From Hexactinellida sp. DTS-2022 (lineage: Eukaryota; Porifera; Hexactinellida), in contig JAPNXP010000009.1 of assembly GCA_028753945.1 (NCBI GenBank), positions 2,108,001 through 2,172,000 on the forward strand: a DNA stretch of 64,000 bases. The letters are read 5' to 3'. The first letter of the stretch is position 1; the number at the start of each line of letters is the position of its first letter. The notes below the pieces were generated by a model. That model had not been told where the DNA came from, searched no databases, and saw nothing but the letters and a program-made list of their open reading frames with translations. Below are positions 55,236 to 64,000 of the stretch, in pieces. The position numbers and the translations under genes are program-made.

Positions 55236-57045
55236 ATTATTTAACACCATTATTATATACAGCAAAATAAATTAAGTTCAATTATTTGCAATTATTATTA
55301 ATTTAAATTGAATTTCACTATAATATTTGAATTCCACGCACTCGATAACCCCAATAATCTATTTGGAACCGTCTATAAGTTAAATACAAAATGAATTAAT
55401 TATAATTAATTAAGTCAGTCATTAATTGTGCAAGAATATTCTCGCCGAAATAAATATAATCACTTAATCTGTCGTTGTTGTGGAATGTAAAATCTTAACG
55501 GTTCTATCATAAACCATCTTTAGTTTAATGCCATTCATTCATTATGTATTGATAATAAATTATATTATTAGTTATTTATTTTAGCAATGTTATCCATGGT
55601 TGGTTGAGTTGAGTCAACAAATTCCTTATATTATATTATTTAATTTAATCAATTGTATAGTAATACTAAAATTAAATAGAAGCCAGCTGGAATTTATAAG
55701 TTAAATCAATATAATTATCGCAAGTTGAATCACTAGAGTAGGATTTAACAAGTTAAATCAATATAATTATTACAAGTTGAAACAATAGAATTAGATTTAA
55801 CACTTTACTGAAATTGAAGTGTCAGTAAACAAAGAAATTTCAACCCCCATTTATGGCAGAAATTGACCCCTTTATTGAAAGATTTCTTCTCCCATCAGAC
55901 GCAGAATTTTATGGCGAATCCAAATGTGAAATAAAATTTTGGGGTTTAGTAAAACATTTTTTGAGTTATGGACCAGACAAATTTTGAAAGGTGTTAAAGA
56001 TGTGTCAAAAATTTGTTAATACAAAATCGTAACCCCAGGTGCAAATTAGACGTCGACTCCGAATCTACATGCCAAGTTTTAGCCCTCTATGTATACAGGT
56101 GTGGCCAGGGCACCTGCTACGGAGAAATACTAATAATATAAATAAAGGCAGTGATTCTAATACTGGGCCACTATACTATAGTATAGTCGGCACAGTAAAA
56201 AAAAAAAATCCAAAATTGCACCCTGTGCCGACGCATGTTCCTTTGGTGGCACTATATTTTGTTGGTTGTTTATTGATAGTGCCTCCAAAGGAACATGCTG
56301 TCGGCGCAGGCTGCAATTTTGGATTTTTTTCGCCAAGTCATCAACGCCCAAGGTGTGAAGAAGCATTTGTTAATTGGTCCGAGTCACAATGAACGGTAGA
56401 TAAATTTGAAGTTTGTTTCTATCTTAAACCATCTTGAGTTTGATGCCATTCATTCATTATGTATTGATAATAAATTATATTATTAGTTATTTATCTTAGC
56501 ATTGTTATCCACGGTTGAGTTGAATTAAGTCAACAAATTCCTTATATTATATTATTTTATTTAATCCATTGTATGGTAAATTAAATAGAAGTCAGCTGCA
56601 ATTTATAAGTTAAATCAATTTAATTATCGCAAGTTGAATCAATAGAGTAAGATTTAACAAGTTAAATCAATATAATTATTACAAGTTGAAACAATGGAAT
56701 TAGATTTAGCAGTTATACTGAAACTGAAGTGTGAGTAAACAAAGAAATTTCAACCCCCATTTATGGCAGAAATAAAACTCTTTATTGAAAGTTTTCTTCT
56801 CCCATCAGACGCGGAATTCTATGGTGAATCCAAATGTGAAATAAAATTTGGGGGTTTAGTAAAACATATTTTGTGTTATGGACCAGACACATTTTGAAAG
56901 GTGTTAAAGATGTGTCAAAAATTTCTTAATCAAAAATCGTTACCTCAGGTGCAAATTAGACGGTCCCATCGCACCTACATGCAAAGTTTAAGCCCATCAA
57001 CTATAAAGCTCTGGCCAGGGCACCGTCTACGGAGAAAAAATAATA

Positions 57046-57580
57046 AAAATAAAGGCAGTGATTCCAATACTGGGCCACTATACTATAGTATAGTCGGCAC
57101 AGTAATAAAGGCAGTGAGATTAGAACTGGGCCACTATACTATAGTATAGTCGGCACAGTAATAAAGGCAGTAAGATTAGAACTGGGCCACTATACTATAG
57201 TATAGTCGGCACAGTAATAAAGGCAGTGATTCCAATACTGGGCCACTATACTATAGTATAGTCGGCACAGTAATAAAGGCAGTGATTCTAATACTGGGCC
57301 ACTATACTATAGTATAGTCGGCACAGTGAAAATAATAAAGGCAGTGATTCCAATACTGGGCCACTATACTATAGTATAGTCGGCACAGTAATAAAGGCAG
57401 TGATTCTAATACTGGGCCACTATACTATAGTATAGTCGGCACAGTCAAAATAAAGGCAGTGATTCTAATACTGGGCCACTATACTATAGTATAGTCGGCA
57501 CAGTAATAATAATATTAATAAAGGCAGTAAGATTAGAACTGGGCCACTATACCATAGTATAGTCGGCACAGTAATAAGGA
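57046..57580. repeat. Nine tandem 35-nt palindrome units
   Basis: Nine copies of AAAGGCAGTGATTC(T/C)AATACTGGGCC... or the GTAAGATTAGAA variant, each with CTATACTATAGTATAG at its centre, spaced 55-65 bp. Three more in reverse orientation at 57650-57685, 57820-57855 and 57888-57920 belong to the inverted part of the array. Confidence 0.9.
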
Positions 57581-57639
57581 ATTTGTTGACTTTACTCAAC
57601 TCAAAGTGGATAACATTGGTAAATAATTAACTATTTATA

Positions 57640-59650
57640 TAATTACTGTACCGACTATACTATATATATATATAGTATAGTGGCCCAGTATTAAAATGAC
57701 GGCCTTTATTATTATTAATATTTTTACTCTGCCGACTGAAATGACTGCCTTAATTTTGCCTTTATAATCAAAATACTTATATGGAACTGAGTTACCGGTA
57801 ACTGAAGTGGTTTTTACTGTGCCGACTATACTATAGTATAGTGGCCCAGTTCTAATCTTACTGCCTTTATTGTATATTATTATTATTACTGTGCCGACTA
57901 TACTATAGTATAGTGGCCCAGTATTGGAATCACTGCCTTTATTTATATTATTATTATTTTTATTTTTTCTCCGTAGACGGTGCCCTGGCCTGAGCTTTAT
58001 AGTTGATGGGCTGAAACTTGGCATGTAGGTGCGTATGGACCGTCTAATTTGCACCTGGGGTTACGATTTTTTATTAACAAATTTTTGACACATCTTTAAC
58101 ACCTTTCAAAATTTGTCTGGTCCATAGCTAGAAAAATGTTTTACTAAACCCCCAAATTTTATTTCACATTTGGATCCACCATAAAATTCTGCGTCTGATG
58201 GGAGAAGAAAATTTGTTAAAATTGGTTTAATTTCTGCCATAAATGGGGGTTGAAATTCCTTTGTTTACTCAACACTTCAATTTCAATAAAACTGTGGAAT
58301 CTAATTCCATTGTTTCAACTTGTAATAATTATATTGATTTAACTTGTTAAAGCTTTCACTATTGTTTCAACTTGCGATAATTAAATTGATTCAACTTATA
58401 AATTCCAGCTGGCTTCTATTTAATTCTAGTATTACTATACAATGGATTAAATAAAATAATATAATATAAGGAATTTGTTGACTAAACTCAAATCACCGTG
58501 GATAACATTGCTAAAATAACTAACTAATAATATAATTCATTATCAATACATAATGAATGAATGGCATTGAACTCTAGATGGTTTATGATAGAAACAAACT
58601 TCAAATTTATCTACCGTTCCTTGTGACTCGGACCAAATAACAAATGCTTCTTCACACCTTGGGCGTTGATGACTTGGCGAAAAAAAATCCAAAATTGCAC
58701 CCTGCGCCGACAGCATGTTCCTTTGGAGGCACTATCAATAAACCAACAACAAAATATAGTGCCACCAAAGGAACATGCGTCGGCGCAGGGTGCAATTTTG
58801 GATTTTTTCTTTCTCCGTAGACGGTGCCCTGGGCATACCTGTATACAATGAGGGCTGAAAATTTGCATGTAGTTGCGGAGGCACCGGCTAATTTGCACCT
58901 GGGGTTACGAATTTTTATTAAGAAATTTTTGACACATCTTTAACACCTTTTAAAATTTGTCTGGTCCATAACTCAAAATATGTTTTAATAACCCCAAAAT
59001 TTTATTTCATTTTTAGATTCATCTTAAAATTCTGCGTCTGATGGGAGAAGAAAATTTGTTAAAATTGGTTTAATTTCTGCCATTAATGGGGGTTGAAATT
59101 TCTTTGTTTACTCACACTTCAATTTCAATAAAACTGTGAAATCTAATTCCATTGTTTCAACTTGTAATAATTATATTGATTAAATTTGTTAAATCCTACT
59201 CTTGTGATTCAACTTGCGATAATTATATTGATTTAGCTTATAAATTCCAGCTGGCTTCTATTTAATTCTAGTATTACTATACAATGGATTAAATAAAATA
59301 TAATTATATAAGGAATTTGTTGACTAAACTCAAATCACCGTGGATAACATTGCTAAAATAAATAGCTAATAATATAATTTATTATCAATACATAATGAAT
59401 GAATGGCTTTAAACTCTAGATGGTTTATGATAGAAAAAAAACTTCAAATTCAACAATCGTTCCTTGTGACTCCGACCAATTAACAAATAGTTCTTCACAC
59501 CTTGGGCGTTGATGACTTGGCGAAAAAAAATCCAAAATTGCAGCCTGCGCCGACAGCATGTTCCTTTGGAGGCACTATCAATAAACAACCAACAAAATAT
59601 AGTGCCACCAAAGGAACATGCGTCGGCACAGGCTACAATTTTGGATTTTA
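57640..59650 (-). repeat. Inverted end of the array, two monomers
   Basis: From about 57640 the monomer blocks run in reverse order and complement; the hairpins are at 58686-58805 and 59530-59648. The junction with the direct part is near 57580-57640, where GGAATTTGTTGACTTTACTC faces short palindromes. Confidence 0.88.
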
Positions 59651-59899
59651 TTTATGTCTAAATTTAATTTCTGAGCTTATGGGTCTTTTAGAATTCAAAC
59701 AATTCCTTATATGGCAGTTCAGTTACCAGTAACTGAGCTCCATATAAGTAATCTGTTTATAATTTATATAGGAAACCTCACCCAAACAGGTTAAAAGTAC
59801 GCAGGCAAAAATGATTTTAATCAAAGGACAAAATCAATTAGGAAAAAATCAAAGCAATTAAAATCAAATTAAAATCAAATTAAAGAATCGATTCAAATA

Positions 59900-62117
59900 T
59901 TCTGCGTAGCATTAACCTGTTCGGTGTACCATTAACCTCTTTGGTGTACCATTAACCTTTTCGGTGCACCATTAACCTCTTTGGTGTACCATTAACCTCT
60001 TCGGTGTACCATTAACCTTTTCGGCGTACCATTAACCTGTTGGCGTACCATTAACCTCTTTGGTGTACCATTAACCTTTTCGGTGTACCATTAACCTGTT
60101 TGGTTTACCATTAACCTTTTCGGCGACCATTAACCTGTTCGGTGTACCATTAACCAGTTTGGTTCGGTGTACCATTAACCTCTTCGGTGTACCATTACCC
60201 TCTTTGGTGTACCATTAACCTGTTTGGAGTACCATTAACCTGTTTGGTGTACCATTCACCTGTTTGGTTTACCATTAATCTTATCGGCGTACCATTAACC
60301 TGTTCGGTGTACCATTAACCAGTTTGGTTCGGTGTACCATTAACCTCTTCGTTGTACCATTACCCTCCTTGGTGTACCATTAACCTGTTTGGAGTACCAT
60401 TCACCTGTTTGGTGTACCATTCACCTGTTTGGTTTACCATTAATCTTATCGGCGTACCATTAACCTGTTCGGTGTACCATTCACCTGTTTGGTTTACCAT
60501 TAATCTTATCGGCGTACCATTAACCTGTTCGGTGTACCATTAACCAGTTTGGTTCGGTGTACCATTAACCTCTTCGTTGTACCATTAACCTCTTCGTTGT
60601 ACCATTAACCTGTTTGGTGTACCATTAACCTGTTTGGTGTACCATTAACCTGTTTGGTTTACCATTAACCTGTTTGGAGTACCATTAACCTGTTTGGTGT
60701 ACCATTCACCTGTTTGGTTTACCATTAATCTTATCGGCGTACCATTAACCTGTTCGGTGTACCATTAACCAGTTTGGTTCGGTGTACCATTGACCTCTTC
60801 GTTGTACCATTAACCTCTTTGGAGTACCATTAACCTGTTTGGTGTACCATTAACCTGTTTGGTTTACCATTAATCTTATCGGCGTACCATTAACCTCTTT
60901 GGCGTACCATTAACCTCTTTGGTGTACCATTAACCTCTTTGGCGTACCATTAACCTCTTTGGCGTACCATTAACCTCTTTGGTGTACCATTAACCTGTTT
61001 GGCCTACCATTAACCTTTTCGGTGCACCATTAACCTCTTCGGTGTACCATTAACCTTTTCGGCGTACAATTAACCTCTTTGGCATACCATTAACCTCTTT
61101 GGCGTATCATTAACCTCTTTGGCTTACCATTAACCTCTTTGGCGTACCATTAACCTCTTCCGTGTACCATTAACCTTTTCGGCGTACCATTAACCTCTTT
61201 GGCTTACCATTAACCTGTTTGGCGTACCATTAACCTCTTCGGTGTACCATTAACCTTTTCGGTGCACCATTAACCTCTTTGGCGTACCATTAACCTCTTT
61301 GGTGTACCATTAACCTCTTTGGAGTACCATTAACCTCTTTGGTGTACCATTAACCTCTTTGGTGTACCATTAACCTCTTTGGAGTACCATTAACCTCTTT
61401 GGTGTACCATTAACCTTTTCGGTGCACCATTAACCTCTTTGGTGTACCATTAACCTCTTCGGTGTACCATTAACCTGTTTGGTTTACCATTAACCTTTTC
61501 GGCGACCATTAACCTGTTCGGTGTACCATTAACCAGTTTGGTTCGGTGTACCATTAACCTCTTCGTTGTACCATTAACCTCTTTGGTGTACCATTAACCT
61601 TTTCGGTGTACCATTAACCTGTTTGGTTTACCATTAACCTGTTGGCGTACCATTAACCTGTTTGGAGTACCATTAACCTGTTTGGTGTACCATTCACCTG
61701 TTTGGTTTACCATTAACCTTTTCGGCGACCATTAACCTGTTCGGTGTACCATTAACCAGTTTGGTTCGGTGTACCATTAACCTCTTCGGTGTACCATTAC
61801 CCTCTTTGGTGTACCATTAACCTGTTTGGAGTACCATTCACCTGTTTGGTTTACCATTAATCTTATCGGCGTACCATTAACCTGTTCGGTGTACCATTAA
61901 CCAGTTTGGTTCGGTGTACCATTAACCTCTTCGTTGTACCATTAACCTCTTTGGTGTACCATTAACCTGTTTGGAGTACCATTAACCTGTTTGGTGTACC
62001 ATTAACCTGTTTGGTTTACCATTAATCTTATCGGCGTACCATTAACCTGTTCGGTGTACCATTAACCAGTTTGGTTCGGTGTACGATTAACCTGTTTGGT
62101 GTACCATTAACCTCACC
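59900..62117 (+). repeat. ~20-bp minisatellite, about 2.2 kb
   Basis: About 110 units of GTACCATTAACCTCTTTGGT with variants (TGTTTGG, TTTTCGG, CTTCGT) and some higher-order groups containing AACCAGTTTGGTTCGGTGTA. The unit closely matches the element's right end GTACCTTTAACCTGTTTGGG. A short tail of the same repeat resumes at 62558-62625. Confidence 0.95.
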
Positions 62118-62557
62118 ACACACGATGCAAATTTGTTGCATGCAACAAGGTAACATCACGGTACAACAATGTGCATGCAACACAATTTCGTGCAACATTG
62201 TTGCATGCAACATTTACTTTAGAGCGACAATGTTGCATGGAAATTAGTTCAAATTACTCAAATACAAATGGAATAAATATTATTTTAAATCATTCTAGGT
62301 GGCTTGATTAATGGTACTGAGAAAGTGAGCAGTAAATTAAATAGGTACACTAGAAAGTCATGAACTTGTGAATTCTTCAATTGTTTTGAGAAGGTGAAAA
62401 ATTCAAACGAAAATAATCTGAAAAACATGTACTGAATTTCCATATTTGCGTGCAACAAAGTTACACGAAAATTGAACATTTTGCATGCAAAACAACATTC
62501 ACGGTGCAAGATTTCAACATACACGATGCAACTTTGTTGCATCGTATTTGGTAGGCT
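62118..62557. mobile_element. Insertion in the minisatellite with GTTGCATGCAAC palindromes
   Basis: CACACGATGCAAATTTGTTG at the left and TGCAACTTTGTTGCATCGTA at the right are inverted near-copies, with further TTGCATGCAA palindromes inside. It separates the last few minisatellite units from the main run. Element class unknown. Confidence 0.5.
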
Positions 62558-62748
62558 TTAACCTCTTCGGCGTACCATTAACCTATTTGGTGTACCATTA
62601 ACCTTTTCGGCATACCCTTAACTCAGCATTCAGTGTAGCATTAACATCCTTGAGTTTTAATATTTAAGACTACTTATTCTTGCATAATTCCTAATTTAAC
62701 TAGTCCATTCAAATTCTTATGCGTACCTTTAACCTGTTTGGGTGAGGT

Positions 62749-63389
62749 TTACAGTAGTAGTATATGGTTATTGCTTAGCTTTATTATTAATTTCTAAATT
62801 AAATAATAATTAGCGCGCTTCGCTTGTTAGGCCACTTCGCGGCAGAACACAACCACACACACCAACCGCTAATCATGGGCGTAGACTCGTTTTGGAGATT
62901 GGTAGGGCCCTAATAGGCTGGATGTTAGGATTGGTAGGGCCATCTTGGAATATTTATAATAATAATATAATAATAATAATTATAATTATTATTATTATTA
63001 TACGTGATGGATATTTAATTTTGGACTATAATGGCATGTCGTTATAGCACAAAATTCTCCAATTCTTAAATTCTTAAATAATTCTTAAAGAATGGAGTTA
63101 CAGTCTAGTTCGCGTAGTAAGTCGCATTTTGCATCAAGTTTTCTTGCAATTTGCTATTAGAGGAAAATATTAAACGTTAGATACTCTCTTTGGGAATAAA
63201 ACGTAACTGCTATAACTTATAAGGCTAATATTGTTATTAGACGAATATAATATACACGTATAATACAGACCGATTAAGCGGAGAAATAAATTAAAATAAA
63301 ATATTCTAAGCCAAACTGTCATTCCGTCCTATAAATCCTATGAAATTTTGACCCGATTAAGCAGTGAAATATATTAACCGGTGGCTCTA
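62749..63389. other. Non-coding stretch
   Basis: AT-rich with a (TAA/TTA)n run at 62958-63000. CGATTAAGCGGAG-type motifs at about 63265, 63355 and 63388 suggest a small pogo-like MITE. No gene. Confidence 0.4.
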
Positions 63390-63674
63390 TTAAGCGGAGT
63401 CGGCTGTGCGTACATTGTCTATTTTTTTTATTTCCATGGGAATTCCCATACCCACGGCGTACGGCAACCAAGATACACTCGCACGGTGCTCAATTGAAAA
63501 TGTTATTATGGTGTACTTAACTGCATGTCCAGGAGTGTTGGACGCATGAATAGCCACAGTCAACTTGTACAAACCAAGAGTCCAAGATGTGTAGTCCTGA
63601 CTCCTGAGTAGAGAAGTAGACTGTCTGGGATAACTAACTGTACAATTATTCCCCCCCCCCCCCAAACAAATCAA
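63390..63674 (-). CDS. Possible exon, uncharacterized
   Basis: A 94-codon minus frame. The part after a possible acceptor (TTGTACAG, near 63640) reads SYPRQSTSLLRSQDYTSWTLGLYKLTV... with balanced codon use and beta-strand-like alternation (YKLTVAIHAS, KYTIITFSIE). I recognise no family. The first residues come from a poly-C run beside a hAT MITE end, and the last from a repeat, so only the centre may be coding. It may equally be chance. Confidence 0.28.
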   Translation of the reverse strand: MICLGGGGNNCTVSYPRQSTSLLRSQDYTSWTLGLYKLTVAIHASNTPGHAVKYTIITFSIEHRASVSWLPYAVGMGIPMEIKKIDNVRTADSA

Positions 63675-63890
63675 TAATTCTAGAAAGATCCGCCACTGCT
63701 TGTATAATTAAACTTACTTTGCCCAGAGTAAACACATTTTAGATAACCATGTATACGTAAATCAATTAAGATATATAAATTAAGTTGCTGGCACGATATT
63801 CTGTAGAAATGGTAGCGCCAAGATTAACCAGATATTATATTAATTATCCAATTACAAATACAATACCTTGTGTTTTAAACAGCACGTATA

Positions 63891-64000
63891 TTAAGTGGTG
63901 ACTCTAGAAAGCACCCAGTCGCGTATTCCGTGTATGACAGCGGTCCTCTCGGGCTCAAGTTCATGCAGCAGAGAGTGCAGACAGAGAGGCACCACGCGCA
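63891..64000 (-). CDS. C-terminal exon of an unidentified gene (partial)
   Basis: On the minus strand, an open frame enters from the window edge and reads RVVPLCLHSLLHELEPERTA then VIHGIRDWVLSRVTT and a TAA at 63891-63893. G+C and codon use resemble UNG and MLST8 rather than the AT-rich flanks. About 35 residues, mostly helical by composition. Too short to name. Confidence 0.55.
   Translation of the reverse strand, partial: RVVPLCLHSLLHELEPERTAVIHGIRDWVLSRVTT

Larger units (their letters stand above)
31955..59650. repeat. 27.7-kb tandem array of ~1.3-1.4-kb non-coding monomers
   Basis: Taking ATCGTAACCCCAGGTGCAAA as the phase mark, direct monomers begin near 33925, 35338, 36617, 37951, 39425, 40555, 41323, 42604, 44175, 45588, 51765, 53178, 54410, 56024 and 56935. 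Inverted ones have it near 58050-58073 and 58893-58912. Typical spacing is 1.2-1.5 kb; 40555 and 56935 belong to shortened units. Each monomer runs: phase mark; AGTTTCAGCCC...GGCACCGTCTACGG; an A/T linker with 0-3 of the 35-nt palindromes; the ~115-bp hairpin; AAGGTGTTAAATTATTTCA; ATGACTCAGCA; CACTCGATAACCCC; CTGTCGTTGTTGTGGAATG; GATTTAACA; CCCATCAGACGCAGAATTTT. Short frames recur at the hairpin in every copy and in both directions, so they are by-products of its symmetry. No coding, no LTRs. Satellite-like, or a tandem non-autonomous mobile element. Confidence 0.9.
59769..62748. mobile_element. TIR element filled by a minisatellite
   Basis: The left end AACCTCACCCAAACAGGTTA and right end TAACCTGTTTGGGTGAGGTT are inverted (arms ~30 bp, followed by GTACGC). 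Almost the whole inside is the 20-bp repeat described in the next entry. No coding frame apart from by-products of the repeat. Confidence 0.8.

Noticed and set aside
33974..58898. Many 60-118-codon frames recurring in the array in both directions, with words such as KNPKLQP and VPLVALYF
   Set aside because: They translate the two arms of the same hairpin in each monomer and change frame and length with the A/T linker; no start, codon bias or domain supports them.
31955..59650. CRISPR-like or prokaryotic repeat system
   Set aside because: Repeats are kilobase-scale with no spacers, and the window is clearly eukaryotic.
60352..60543. 63-codon frame in the minisatellite
   Set aside because: Periodic by-product of the 20-bp repeat.

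Overview
The window is AT-rich animal nuclear DNA. The evidence is spliced genes with GT-AG introns and clear metazoan orthologues (MLST8, UNG, DYNLT2B, LRR1, a cytosolic sulfotransferase) set among many DNA transposons. Several genes have no intron in the coding region, the spaces between some of them are only a few hundred bases, and one pseudogene belongs to a family I associate with sponges and cnidarians. An early-branching metazoan, possibly a demosponge, is my best guess; the species cannot be named from sequence alone. I saw no reverse-transcriptase reading frame; almost every mobile element here is class II.

Layout. 1-583: decayed minus-strand exon of a multi-copy uncharacterized family. 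0.66-6.4 kb: small TIR elements, one stray copy of the array monomer described below (about 3.1-4.05 kb), a block of 35-nt palindromes, and a foldback element (4324-5598). 6441-9368: a Mutator-like element (MULE) whose transposase carries a C-terminal RING finger and whose ends are inverted arrays of a 31-bp repeat. 10.05-10.86 kb: hAT-like MITEs. 11257-11308: an almost complete type III hammerhead ribozyme. 12777-15533: an old TIR element with three further elements nested inside it. 15.7-16.7 kb: a foldback nest.

The gene-rich part is 16.8-31.3 kb: a four-exon plus-strand PH-like protein gene, then MLST8, UNG (three exons, introns full of MITEs), a sulfotransferase, DYNLT2B and LRR1, the last five all on the minus strand. 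They cover TOR signalling, uracil base excision repair, sulfonation, dynein/IFT and CUL2 ubiquitin ligation. Nothing suggests a shared pathway; they look like ordinary neighbours.

From about 31.96 to 59.65 kb lies a tandem array of roughly 1.3-1.4 kb non-coding monomers: about 15 in direct orientation, then two inverted. Each normally carries a hairpin of about 115 bp and an NF-E2/MARE-like bZIP site. The array is interrupted by a hAT MITE with a (GTTACC)n core, two copies of a pogo-like MITE, a 9-bp-TSD MITE and a 4.7-kb TIR element (45853-50571) holding a RING-finger remnant. A tandem duplication of about 2.9 kb flanks that element and supplies its empty site. 59.77-62.75 kb is a TIR element whose own terminal motif has expanded into a minisatellite of about 2.2 kb. 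The right edge holds the last coding exon of an unidentified minus-strand gene.

The points I find most worth following are the MULE-RING family with evidence of recent movement, the hammerhead ribozyme, the hairpin/bZIP-site array, and the UNG protein with Phe in place of the DNA-intercalating Leu.
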